Origin: Lentinus brumalis
Taxonomy: Eukaryota > Basidiomycota > Agaricomycetes > Polyporales > Polyporaceae
NCBI GenBank assembly: GCA_001792895.1
Contig: MARA01000017.1
Coordinates: 796,770 to 860,769, forward strand
Reading direction: 5' to 3'
DNA length: 64,000 bases
Below, piece after piece: positions 22,671 through 32,950 of the stretch (positions are counted from its first letter, which is position 1; every line of letters starts with the position of its first letter). Below the pieces are notes generated by a model. The model saw only the letters and a program-made list of their open reading frames with translations. It did no database searches and was not told where the DNA came from. The translations under genes were made by a program, and so were the position numbers.

Positions 22671-24271
22671 CTAGTGCCTAGGGTAGGGCTCCTTCAACTT
22701 CAGCTTGAAGCCAGGGACGATATGGCAAAGCAAAGCAGCGTAGCGCGCCTGCACTTTCCCCAAGTCCTCGTACATTGGTTTCGCAAACTCGATCTTGAGA
22801 GAGGCAAGCGGTGCACCCCGTTTCGCACGAAGCCGGAGGCATACCTCGAATTCCTTCATGACGGCTGGTCCCCATCGAATCCCCGAGATCACGATGTGTT
22901 GTAACTGTGGGCAGGCTACTTGCGCGCCAGCAGGAACATCGGCATGGAGCAGGTAGGAAGCGTCGAAGAATCCACCGATGTGTGTGCCACGCTCCTTGAC
23001 GTCGACTTTCTTCAGGACAGGCAGACGCGCGAACAGCATCTGCCATGCCTGCAGTGTGGTATCCTTGACGATGCCGCGTGAGAGGGAAGTCGTCGAAGTC
23101 AGGTCGAAGATCGAGACGATCGCTTTAATGCAACCAGAGAAGTCCGGTTCGAAGGTTGTGGTACACCGTGCATTCAACCTGAGCGTCAGACGGCGTAACT
23201 CTGGGTCAGAGGCGGTCACCTCGATGTCTACCAGGCCACGCCTACTAATGGAGACGTGTTTGATGCCACACAGGAGGAAGTGCCAGTTGGCGACCGCGCA
23301 GTTGTGGAAAGAAGCGACACCAAAGGTGGTGCTGGAACCGTTATGTGGTCGGGGTACATATCGTGGACATGGATATCGCCTGCGAGGCTCGTTTGGGTCG
23401 CTTTCAGGAAATTGGCGTGAACCAGGAAAGCGGTCACGCATGAGGGATCGTCGCGGAGGTATAACTCGCGCAAATAGGGGAGATGCTCGGTCATCACCCC
23501 GCCCTTTGATTCTGTCTGCCGGGACAACTTGAAGGTCGAGAGCGTTCCCTCGAGCCGCAGTGTCTGCAGATCTTGAGACGCAAAGATCGCAGTGACAAAG
23601 GACGCGAGCGTGGGGGGGTTGTCGAACCGGCAGTTGATGAGAGTTAGGGACCGCAATTGGGAGAACAATTCGATATCCCACGGCAAAAGGAGGCCATCGC
23701 GGTGAATCTCTCGCAGACGAGGTAGCAGATAAGATGCGACGCGCATGGGGATCGCTCTCGCCTCCTTATGCAGATTGTCCGAATCTTTGGGATGCTGGAG
23801 AGAGACACTTAAGAGCTGAGGCATGTCGTGGCTGAGGAGCAGGGACAAGGCGTCCGTGTGTTTCTCTTGTATACCATCGACTGAGAGGCCCTGTAGCCGC
23901 AGAGCATGTGGGATGAGGGCCGAGACAGCGGCATCAAGTGGCACCATGGATGACACCGGGAGGTAGATGTCGAGTGGGCTGTTCCCTGAGCGAGCGAGGG
24001 CAAGGTCTACCTAGCCCATATTGAGACCGATGTGGATGGTGCGCCAGAGCTTCGCTGTTGAATATGCCAGCTCGGCCCATTAACGGCACACAAGGGTGAG
24101 AGATAGCCAGAGGAACGGCTCTCCAGTTCCATCGAAATTGAAGAACTTTATTCGTGCAGATATGAGCATGATCTCGACAAGCACCTCGTGAGTCGGAAGG
24201 CGATGGATCGAGACCACGCTCGTGCCATGGGAGTCGCAGGTCTCCATCGGGGGCTGCTCACATGCGCACAC
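22671..24271 (-). pseudogene. F-box/LRR gene with two in-frame stops and a frameshift
   Basis: A family-typical reading frame runs down the minus strand but is broken three times. The F-box part (VSIHRLPTHEVLVEIM to LTLVCR) hits a TAA at 24080-24082. It continues in the same frame as WAELAYSTAKLWRTI, then meets a TAG at 24011-24013, before DLALARSGNSPLDIYLP. The LRR part runs to about 23305, where the frame shifts by one base and continues as CAVANWHFLLCGIKHVSISR to the stop at 22671. Intact relatives are at 12986 and 28405. The stops sit where relatives have codons. No intron with usable splice sites explains them. Confidence 0.8.
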
Positions 24272-24279
24272 CTCGCAGG

Positions 24280-25410
24280 GTTCCTAAATGAAAGCTCCTG
24301 AAAATGAAAGCTCCTGAGTTCGCCGTGCGGGGTTAGAGCCATGGTCAAGGACCGACTTCGAGAACGCTACTAGTAGACCGCGGTACATGGGGTTAGTCGT
24401 TGAACACATCGTATCCGACGGAATCACATATACTCACCGCTGATCGTAGGCCGTTACGTGGACTGTGGTGTGTCTGAGCAGGCTCGGAGGCTGTAAGGCT
24501 GTAAGTCACGGTAACAACAAGATCGGTGGCTGTGCATTGGCTCGAGACTTGAAAAGGCCAGCCACTGCCAGCAGTTATTTGATAGCCTGCTGCTCTATGT
24601 CTCCTCATCGATTCATCGACCGATTGCAGCTTGCAGCCTAGTGAGTGTAGATCGCATCTAATTTTTTACCAGGTGACAACGCATGTACCAGACTGTGTAG
24701 GCGCAGTCCCTTTCTGGAAGTCGTGTTACTCGGAACGAGGAAGCGCGGATCTTGAAGGTGTAAGTATTCTCTTGTGGACAACAGGAGAACTACACGCTCT
24801 GTCGGGGTACCTTAGTCGCATCTGGTAGTGCCACACGCTATTGTGTCTTATATGTTCATACTTTGGAACCGGTACATCATCCGGCGATCACGAGTCTGTA
24901 TCGATCCGGCGCCGTGGAAGCGCATCCTAGTGTTCATCTTTCCAACATGATGGTTTATCTCGCCTTGTCTCTTGCTCCTCAATGTCTTGTGTACCTTGCT
25001 TCTCGTCTTATTGTCTTCCCCATTCCTAGGTCCGGATGTCAGAACAAAAAGAAGGTGGCGGCGGCGGCTACATCTAGCGCGCGGTGATGAATTCCTGAGA
25101 CCCGACTTGGGTGACTTCGCATAGACCGCCACCCTGGTACATGGACGCGGTCCACGTCGCCTGATATGCATGGCCATGTGTCACATTGAAACCCTATACA
25201 GACCCCTCTGAACCTTTCGCGGTCGCCAGCTTCTTCGATTTTGCCTTCGCCCGCTCGATTCACCTATCGCGCCAGCACATCGCGCCGGTACCGGCCACGG
25301 AGTGGGGATTCAACGGGGCCTGTTCCTCAAATCCTGCACGGCTTCACGACCTCACGAGCTCACGAACTCACGCCCACGTCACGGCGGCCGCGAACCGCAC
25401 CGTATTCGTC
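24280..25410. other. No gene recognised
   Basis: This is the spacer between the pseudogene and the terpene-synthase-like gene. A short direct duplication (unit AATGAAAGCTCCTGA) lies at 24287-24318. No coding exon is supported. Confidence 0.5.
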
Positions 25411-25417
25411 ACCAGCC

Positions 25418-26511
25418 ATGGGGAGCATCCGCATCCCGAACTTCCCGGCGTTCTGCAGCCCACACTTTGATCTGCGCTGCAACACCCACTGTCGATCCAT
25501 CTCGCTCTCTTCGGAAAAGTGGGCCCTGTCGGGTTCACTCTCCCTTGACGCGGAGGAGGAAGCACGCCTCCCTGGCGCACGCCTCGGGCTGCTCGCCGCT
25601 CTCTGCTTCCCCACGTGCGACGCTGGCCAGCTGCTCGCGATCACCAAGTGGCTCATCGTCCTCACCCACTGGACGGACAGGCCGCGGTCCCTGTACGCGG
25701 ATGAGGAGATCTTCGACCCGTGAGTGTTCTGCTTCCGTCATCAGCTGCTTCGACTTCGAACACGCCCCTTCCTACCCCTGGTCCGATGCACCGACTATCA
25801 CACTGAGCCCCTGCCACGTACTCCCCTCCCTTGATCATTGGCTGAACTGTCATCTCGCAGGATATGGACCAAGTCCTTCCGTCCCGCTACTCGTCGCGAC
25901 TGGCAAAAACGCTTTCAGCGGCATCTGGCGGCGTTTCGACTTGGCCGGGCAATCACGGCACGCGACGCAGCGGATGGAATTGTCCCGGACCTCGAGTCCC
26001 ACATATCCACGCTCCGGGACGCGTGCGGGGTCGAGATGCTACTCGACCTCATATCCTACGCCGACGGTCTGAACATTCCGCCCCAAGTATTCGAGCATCC
26101 CACACTACAACGACTGCGACGGGACGCAGCTGACATCATCGCCTGGGCAACGGTGCGTTTTCCCAGCACGCGTGCTTCTGGTATGCTGACGCGCCCTTTC
26201 AGGACATTGCGGCGTACGCGCAGCATCCGCACACGAGCAACCTTGTCACGGTTGTCATGACCGAGCGCCGGTACACGGCTCAGGGCGCGGTGCACTTCGC
26301 GGGGAACATGGTGAAGGACACGATGTGCAACTTCCTCGAGAACGAGGCACTGGTCCCGGTGTTTGGCGACTGGGATGAGGACGTGCGCGCGTACATCAAC
26401 GGCCTCCGACATTGCATCATCGGATATGTGCACTGGCTGTACGAGACTGACAGGTTCTTCGGGGAGACGGGAGAGGACGTTCGGTCTTCGGGTTGGGTCT
26501 TCGTCTCGTGA
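25418..26511 (+). CDS. Divergent terpene-synthase-fold protein, metal motifs degenerate
   Basis: Three exons (25418-25719, 25861-26152, 26203-26511) give 300 residues. The layout matches basidiomycete sesquiterpene synthases: an N-terminal PNFPAFCSPHF start, a helix around residues 72-90 where the DDxxD motif belongs, HPTLQRLRRDAADIIAWAT-DIAAYAQ where the NSE motif belongs, NLVTVVM after it, and DRFFG (281-285) where the terminal RY pair belongs. The first motif reads THWTD (83-87), so the first Asp is lost. The NSE region reads TDIAAYAQ, so the Asn, Ser and Glu are replaced. Canonical Mg-dependent ionisation is therefore doubtful. The fold assignment is from pattern only. Intron 1 is long for this genome (141 bp). 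Confidence 0.75.
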
Positions 26512-26514
26512 AAC

Positions 26515-27110
26515 GTCGAAAAGTTCGGGATCATTGCAGACTGCTTGCTGCATTTCATGGACATGGCATCTTCGTTCATATCGCATCCTCCGAGAGGTTA
26601 GATTATATATCATCGCATCGCACCCTCTTACTTACACATTTCTCATATTGGTCGAGTCATCATCCCTGCTCCATCTGATACTGCAGTCGCATCTCCATTC
26701 ACATCCTCTCTACTCGATAGCATTGTCTCCATAGTCGCATTCCTGTACATCCATCGTAGACACGCAATACTAGCGCTCTTCCAGTAGCGGGCGTCTTCCC
26801 TTATCATGCTCACTTGGGCTTCGACCACCATCTCAGCAGCTTGCACTAAGTAGTAGCTCCGCTAGTGACGATCACTGTCGTGCAATTTAACCACCCCTCT
26901 CGCCAACCCTGTAAAGGACCCGAGTCGGGCACTTGACTGAAGGCGGTTTGCTGCGGGATTCGCACTGGTCGCTCAACTTGGATCAATCCCACCACAGAGT
27001 CACCACTGTTGACGACGGCTCTCTCTGGTATGCAATGTCATCTCTAATAGCCCTTGTTTTATTGCTAACGACCTTGTCCCTCCCTATGTACAACACCGCA
27101 CGGTTACTAG
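26515..27110. other. No gene recognised
   Basis: This is the intergenic region between the terpene-synthase-like gene and the rhodanese gene. It probably contains both a terminator and a promoter. No motif is recognised. Confidence 0.5.
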
Positions 27111-27111
27111 C

Positions 27112-28191
27112 ATGTCGTCTAGCTCGAGTTCACATCGCCGGTCGAGGTCAGATGCATCCACTTCTCCCTCGACAAGTTCCTACGGCCAAGTCATCGAGCG
27201 GAGCCATCCACCATCCGTCATCTCAGGTCTGGTGGAAGAGGAGCCAAACGAACCCCAGTCTCCACAGTCCCCGACCACGGACGCGCTTGATCCCATTCGT
27301 GACCAAGTCGCACAAACGATCGTCCTTCGCGCGGTTCGCAAGGCAGAGAAAATCGATGGAACCCAAGTCGGTGTCATCACGACGCTTCCTCACTCGTCAG
27401 GGGAGCTGTTCCTCAAGACGATCGCTTCTCGCCTGAAGCGTACCATGCTCCCGAAGCAGGAGTCCTACCTCTTCATCCTCACACTCCCCACACAGGGCCT
27501 CAGTCCCGTCCTCGTCTGCAGCTCGTCTGAAAACCTGGCGGAGCGCGCCGGTTTGGTGCTACAATCCAAGTTCCTCAATCGCGTCGAGCGCCACGAACTG
27601 CGACACGGCCGCTGGGGCGCGCTCATCCGCGACCTGTGCACCACGACGTACGACGAGGCCGCGCTTTGGGATGCAGTGCGCAAAGCGGCGCGCCACCCGA
27701 TAGACCCCCTCGTTCCTCCGCCGGGCTCCCGCAGCATCACGCAGATACTCGAGCACGCGCGTGCGCGCCTGGAGCGCATCTCCCCGCAGCAGGCGTACGA
27801 GGAGCTGCAGGACAACACCGCGCCGTGGTCGGTCATCCTCGTGGACATACGGCCCGAGGCTCAGCGGAGGACGTACGGGAGCATCGCGGGCGCACTTGTA
27901 GTCGAGCGTAATGTGCTGGAGTGGCGGTTCGACCCGCGCTGCGCGTACCGGCTGCCCATCGCGGACAGGTATGATCTTCGAGTGATTATATTCTGCCAGG
28001 AGAGCTACACGTCGTCGCTCGCGGCTGCCTCGCTGCATGATCTCGGGATGCTGAACGCGACGGACATGATTGGCGGTTATGCAGCATGGAAGGATGCTGG
28101 CTTGCCTGACGAGGTTGAGGTATCGTCCACTGCACCTCCTACTGAGGGACGAATTTCTGTTCCCGTAGAGAACTCGTACGGTTTATCATGA
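27112..28191 (+). CDS. Rhodanese-domain protein
   Basis: A single-exon frame of 359 residues. The N-terminus is Ser-rich and disordered (residues 1-55). The middle holds an uncharacterised domain (about 60-190, DQVAQTIVLRAVRKAEKI to WGALIRDLC). The C-terminal half is a rhodanese fold: a helix ISPQQAYEEL, strand SVILVDIRPE, RTYGSIAGALVVERNVLEWRF, and the active loop FCQESYTSSLAA, where the catalytic Cys is present. GGYAAWKDAGLP closes the domain. A persulfide sulfurtransferase role is plausible, but the cellular role is unknown. Confidence 0.85.
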   Translation: MSSSSSSHRRSRSDASTSPSTSSYGQVIERSHPPSVISGLVEEEPNEPQSPQSPTTDALDPIRDQVAQTIVLRAVRKAEKIDGTQVGVITTLPHSSGELFLKTIASRLKRTMLPKQESYLFILTLPTQGLSPVLVCSSSENLAERAGLVLQSKFLNRVERHELRHGRWGALIRDLCTTTYDEAALWDAVRKAARHPIDPLVPPPGSRSITQILEHARARLERISPQQAYEELQDNTAPWSVILVDIRPEAQRRTYGSIAGALVVERNVLEWRFDPRCAYRLPIADRYDLRVIIFCQESYTSSLAAASLHDLGMLNATDMIGGYAAWKDAGLPDEVEVSSTAPPTEGRISVPVENSYGLS

Positions 28192-28404
28192 TAAATCCGA
28201 TGAATTTGCCACCGGTATCATATACAGGGTCGTGCAACACAAGGACAGACGCACTCAGTGTATAGTACATATGCGAGCATGCGCACCAAGAAAGTTATAT
28301 TTTGACCATCGAGTCTCAATCACGACCATTACAGCTCTTCGGAGTCATCTGAGACATCTGACGCATTCTCCGCGGACAGCCAACCATCGGAATCACCATC
28401 GTAG

Positions 28405-29928
28405 TCATGCATCCTCGTCTCCGAAGATATCCAGCATGGAGTACGCGTACGGCCCGACCTGCTTCACAGTCTTCTCCTCTATCACTAGCTCCTCCAGCTC
28501 GGCACTGCGCCCAGCGCGTAAGCTCGCAAGACCTTTCAACTTCTCTACTCGCTTAGTTTCCGTGAGAAGTGGCCGAACACCCACAACTCGCAGCGAACGT
28601 AGCTGAGGAAGAGATACGCTTGCGTCCGACGGGACATCTATCACGCTGAGCGCGGATACGAGTTTGTCGATAGCCGCGTTCGATCCGCCAGGAGCTACGT
28701 TGAATTCAAGGCTTGATATGGCTTCGAACTTGCGGAAAGCCACTACGAGTGCCTCCTGGGACAGAGTGTGTGAAGCGATTGTGAGCTTTGTGAGGGGAGC
28801 GTGCGAGAGAAGGGTGCAGAGATCTTCGAGTAGTTTATCCTGGGGATTCGACCCAACTCCGGGATGCGCTTCTTCAAGTTCAACCTCTAGGCTGCCCAGG
28901 CCACTTGCACCCGTGCCGGCAGAGCAGCGGAATGAGACCTGCCCCAAGGTCGCAGACGTCGCGCAGTGGAGGATCGGAAGACATTCTGCGTCCTGAGGGA
29001 CCAACTTGAGGAAGTTATATCCTGCTGGTTCACCATCGACGTCTGCCGTGATATGGATGTGTGCTCCGAGGGGAAGACGTAGATGTCGGAGGAACGTCAT
29101 GAGGGTTTCTTCTGTCCCAGGCTCGAGGCTCTCGTAACGAGTGGGCGAGATGATACGCAGGGAACGGAGAACGGGCAAAGTGACCATGCGATTGCTGGTT
29201 TCCCTCCATGTGAATGGTAAGCCCCAGTCGAAGTGAAGCTCCTGGAGGGACGTGCTTCGCTCCAGCGCACGTAGGAAAGTGTCCAATGTCACAGCCCACA
29301 TGCACGGATGTAAGCTCATCCTGGACAGATCCAGGACGCGGAGAGCAGACACTGTCGGGCATTCGAGTGGCACGAAGGCGTTAGATAGGCGCAACGTGTG
29401 GAGAGATGGCAGGTGCCCCTTGTCCAGTTCGAAAGCGATGCTGTTTCTATGCAGAGAGGAACCCTCTCCGACGAATCCCTGGATGCGCAGTTCCTCCAGC
29501 TGGGGAAATTTTGTCTCCAGTAGGAACGAAGCAATGAGTTTGGTATCGCCTTCCATAACGTCCATGAGTTGCAAGAAACGTATACGGTCCGAGTACGGTG
29601 ATAGAATCGGAAGAGCAGATGGGATGACCTCTCGCCTCAGGAGGACAATGTCGACGGGGGCAGAAGCGGAACGCGTCAACGCGAGCTTGAGCCACTTAAT
29701 GTCACCCGCGGTGATCGTACTCCAGAGGAGCGGAGTGTTGCAGATGAGCGTACGCCAATACTTGCAAACTCCCATGACGGCAGGCCCCGCACGGTTCGCA
29801 GGCTCCATCATGGCGTATGTCCATCCAGGAAGTGCCCGCGTTGGCATCGAAAATTGGGACGATTCCACCAGGAGGTGAAAGACCCGGATGAGAATGTCTT
29901 CGGATAGCTGATGGATAGGTATGGTCAT
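28405..29928 (-). CDS. F-box/leucine-rich-repeat-like protein
   Basis: A long intronless frame of about 507 residues from the Met at 29928. The frame stays open upstream to 29994 but has no earlier ATG, so a small upstream exon is possible. The F-box is at the start: IPIHQLSEDILIRVFHLLVE, then GVCKYWRTLICNTPLLWSTI. Irregular LRRs follow (FPQLEELRIQGF, LPSLHTLRLSNAFVP, LTKLTIASHT, LPQLRSLRVVGV). It is the same family as the gene at 12986 and the pseudogene at 22671. It is a putative SCF adaptor of unknown target. Confidence 0.88.
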   Translation of the reverse strand: MTIPIHQLSEDILIRVFHLLVESSQFSMPTRALPGWTYAMMEPANRAGPAVMGVCKYWRTLICNTPLLWSTITAGDIKWLKLALTRSASAPVDIVLLRREVIPSALPILSPYSDRIRFLQLMDVMEGDTKLIASFLLETKFPQLEELRIQGFVGEGSSLHRNSIAFELDKGHLPSLHTLRLSNAFVPLECPTVSALRVLDLSRMSLHPCMWAVTLDTFLRALERSTSLQELHFDWGLPFTWRETSNRMVTLPVLRSLRIISPTRYESLEPGTEETLMTFLRHLRLPLGAHIHITADVDGEPAGYNFLKLVPQDAECLPILHCATSATLGQVSFRCSAGTGASGLGSLEVELEEAHPGVGSNPQDKLLEDLCTLLSHAPLTKLTIASHTLSQEALVVAFRKFEAISSLEFNVAPGGSNAAIDKLVSALSVIDVPSDASVSLPQLRSLRVVGVRPLLTETKRVEKLKGLASLRAGRSAELEELVIEEKTVKQVGPYAYSMLDIFGDEDA

Positions 29929-29929
29929 G

Positions 29930-30680
29930 TTCCTTGCAGCTGCTCGTTCGTACTCGGCTGGATCAATGGGGGATCTTCGAGCATGGTGAGCCACTCCGCT
30001 TGGTAGCCTTGGAATCCGTCCCCTGTGAGCGGCGTCGACGACATATCCTCATAGAAGTCTTGCCCGATCAGGGCCCTATGATTTGCGAGCGTCGGGTCAT
30101 TGAAATAGTTTAGTACATTGACGAAGGAGGCCAGAGTGGCACTTACAATAACCTCGCCGTTGTCTGCTCCAAACACTCCTCGAAGCTGGATATGTCGCCG
30201 CGTTGCTGTACATCACAATGGGCCGTTTGACCACTCGAAGAGGAGTTGTCTTGAGGCATGTCCTACCCTTCAGCTTTGTGCGGACTGACGAGAGATGGAG
30301 AATAAGTTGAACGAACGTTATGAGCCGCTGGCACTTCAGTCACGGGCAACTCGGGTTGTTTGCCACGCGTCTTATCTTGCGAACTCAATCTCGACCGCAA
30401 GTAAGTAAGCTCTGGCTCATACTTACGTATATAAGTCGCAAGACTACCATTGCATCATGAAGCTCCTCACACTATAGCCCGTTCGAAATCCGACACCATG
30501 CCATTCAGTATATGGGAGTACATCTGTATCACACTAGTCAGAAGTCATGACACCAAGGTATCAACGGAGATTGGTGGGAGGAACGCTTGGTATGCGGCAT
30601 ATGGCAAGCCTCATAAGCTCACTTGTCGCTTGAGTGGGCTCATCGAGATTCCGCATCACATGCGCCCCACGGATCCTGCG
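29930..30680. other. No gene recognised
   Basis: This is the upstream region of the F-box gene and the downstream region of the DUF6533 gene. It holds a GCAAGTAAGTAAG motif at about 30399 and a matching CATACTTACG at about 30420. Confidence 0.5.
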
Positions 30681-30682
30681 GA

Positions 30683-32182
30683 CTAGGTCGTATTCTCGAC
30701 GCGGACCTCTTGCGGTGCGTCGTCCATCTCCGCCATTTCCGTTCTCGAGTCCGTTTCGCATTGTTGCAGATGTTCATCGACACGGGAGTCGAATTCGCTC
30801 GCATAGGATGCCTCTCCAGGAGCGGGAAGAGACGATGAGATTGACCCCAGCACCCGATTAAAGTTCAGGGTGCCGACCGTGGTGGCAGTCGATCCATAGG
30901 TTCTGTCCGTGCTGCACCTCTGTAGATCAATGAGGAATCGGGAAACTAGGATGGCAGTAGCGCTGCAGTATCTCTCATGCGTGAGCCCGAATTCCTCGGC
31001 TGACACTCGCTGCGAAGGACTCACGGTTCTTCATAGGTCGTGAACCAACTCGTGTACAGGACGCTCGGAGACTCAATCTGAGATGTTCGTCAGTGGTGCC
31101 GAGAACCTGCGTGAAGGGACATACCGATATGACACCAAACGCAAGATGGAGGGTCTTGAGAACCAGGAGCGTTCTGGACGACGACAAACGTCAGATGCGC
31201 TCCTCGCGTACTGTGCGGGACTGACATGAAGTAAAGAGTCCCTGTTGCGAACCGTTACAATCAGCCGTTTCCGCTGTTTCCGAGAGACACTCACCATCTC
31301 TGAAGATCACCTGTGACAAAGTTAAACTCCTTCCGAGATTGTCCACGCTACGTCTGCTCCTATAGGTTGCACGCCATGTAATGGCCAGGACTATGAGATC
31401 GAATAGAACAGGTCCGGCGTAGTTCACTAGGAGCACTGGTGTGGAATCAGATCGTGGTCACAGTACACGAGAAGCGTGCAGACCGACATACAGCTGAAAC
31501 GGGTTAGACACGACATGATTCAAAAGATGTACTTGAAACGTACTCCATGGAAGGCCCATCAGGAATGGCGTAGACGTACGAGCAGCCGTACGCTGGATTG
31601 AGGTATACATGTAGCCAGTGGGTTCTGATCTGAAGGATGGGAAGTTCAGTAACATATTGATCCCTGCGTATGCCACAAATACTAACATAGTGACATATCG
31701 CCGGAAGAGTTGAAAGCAAAAACACAATACTCGTGATCCACCAGTTCTGGTTACCAAGAGCGTACACACGCAAAGCAGAGAATGCTGGCCGGTCGTTCGG
31801 CTGGGCTAAGCGGCACGCCAGGGCAAAGAAACGACGTACGTACCAGCCCACGGGAAATACTGGAAATATTCAAAGATACTCTTGGACCACACCGTCGCGA
31901 TGCAGCTAACATCCAATCAACAGAGCGTCGCATGTAGAATATGCATTCGAGTGCTCACCCTTCGAGATATGTGGGATATGGATATGGACCGTCGTACCAG
32001 ATGACAAGTAGGGGTAGGTATCTGTTGAGGACGAAGATCACGGAAGATCCAGTAATTGGTAGCTTCCAGAACAGTTGCACTTCCGCGCTCAGCGTGATGA
32101 GATACTCATAACTGAGCAAGACTGATACGGTACGCACGGACAGTGTGAATAGAATCCTTTTGAAAAAGACGGAGACACTCAC
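30683..32182 (-). CDS. DUF6533-type multipass membrane protein
   Basis: Several short exons encode the DUF6533 arrangement. LLSYEYLITLSAEVQLFW and SVIFVLNRYLPLLV come first (about 32125-31995). Next are SALRVYALGNQNWW with a following membrane span, then LVNYAGPVLFDLIVLAITW with SLTLSQVIFRDG. A short TLYFM exon follows, and a last exon (LVSRFLIDLQRCST, then a hydrophilic tail) ends at 30683. Each junction has consensus GT-AG ends (for example GTACGTACG and GTGAGTGTC). Function is unknown; the family is widespread in Agaricomycetes. The first exon and start codon are not visible. Immediately upstream lies the SINE-like copy at 32189, so the 5' end may be displaced or lost. Confidence 0.75.
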
Positions 32183-32188
32183 CGGCCA

Positions 32189-32427
32189 GTGACTTCAGTT
32201 GGACCGAATAATTTAGAGCCCTTAGTTAAGGTGGTTACTCGATCATTTGGGCCCTTAGTACAGGGTGGCGTCTATTCAACCAAATATTTGGTTCTCAGGC
32301 TGCCTTTGCGGGTCACGTATATTCATTTCGAGACATACGAATTGACCCAAAAATGCGCCCAAAGGGAATTGAACCCGCAGCCAACAGAAACCGCTAGCAC
32401 ACAATCCAACTGAACCATTGGGCCTTT
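32189..32427 (-). repeat. SINE-like element A (tRNA-like head, conserved tail)
   Basis: On the minus strand, 32420-32346 looks tRNA-like. An A-box type TGGTTCAGTTGG is followed by a B-box GGTTCAATTCC, and GCCCAA/TTGGGC ends could pair as an acceptor stem. The anticodon arm is irregular, so it is not a working tRNA. The tail at about 32303-32189 is near-identical in reverse to the tail of copy B (shared core GACGCCACCCTGTACTAAGG). Confidence 0.7.
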
Positions 32428-32469
32428 ACAACATGTAATTTATGCGCAGATAAGTACATTGTGAGCACC

Positions 32470-32519
32470 GTAGTACGAACAGTCATCTATGGCCGGCCAT
32501 AGATGACTGTTCGTACTAC
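32470..32519. repeat. Perfect 50-bp palindrome
   Basis: The arms of 25 bases (GTAGTACGAAC ... CTATGGCC) are exact reverse complements meeting at GGCC/GGCC with no spacer. Outside the perfect part, AGCACC on the left and GGGTGCT on the right extend the pairing after a small bulge. It lies between the two inverted SINE-like copies. It would form a cruciform, or a hairpin in RNA. Confidence 0.97.
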
Positions 32520-32714
32520 AAAGGGTGCTAAGGATCTAGATACATACTTGATTGATAGCACAGCAAGTAATCATACTTCCGAGGCAAGACAATAAATGCT
32601 TAGCGACACTAAAACATAAGGCTCAGTTGTAAAATGTAATGAAAGTAAGCAAGTAAGCAAGAGCGTAGTACTTACTTACTAGGTGTTATTTGCATGCTAT
32701 GATGTCACATGTTG

Positions 32715-32950
32715 AGCCCTCAGAAAAGCCTTGTGGTGTGGTCGGACAAAGCAGCGCACTTGTCATGGTAACATGTAGCTCTTGTGCGCTGGTTCGAACC
32801 TGCTTCATGCATTTTTAAAAGCTGTTTGCGAATCAAATATTTGGGTCCATAGACGCCACCCTGTACTAAGGGCCCAAATGATCCAGCAACCACCTTAACT
32901 AAGGCTGCCAAATAATTTGGGGTAGCTGATACTAATGCACCGGCGGCGCT
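32715..32950 (+). repeat. SINE-like element B (tRNA-like head, conserved tail)
   Basis: The head at about 32733-32812 has an A-box-like TGGTGTGGTCGG and an exact B-box GGTTCGAACC, as expected of an internal RNA polymerase III promoter. The tail at about 32838-32945 shares the block TAGACGCCACCCTGTACTAA and GCCCAAATGATC with copy A in inverted orientation. The tRNA-like heads differ between copies, but the tails are conserved. Confidence 0.7.

Noticed and set aside
32346..32420. A functional tRNA gene on the minus strand
   Set aside because: The A and B boxes and acceptor-like ends are present, but the anticodon arm is irregular. The sequence continues into a repeat tail shared with another element, so it fits a SINE better.
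32733..32812. A functional tRNA gene on the plus strand
   Set aside because: The B-box is perfect, but acceptor and anticodon stems do not pair properly and the same repeat tail follows.
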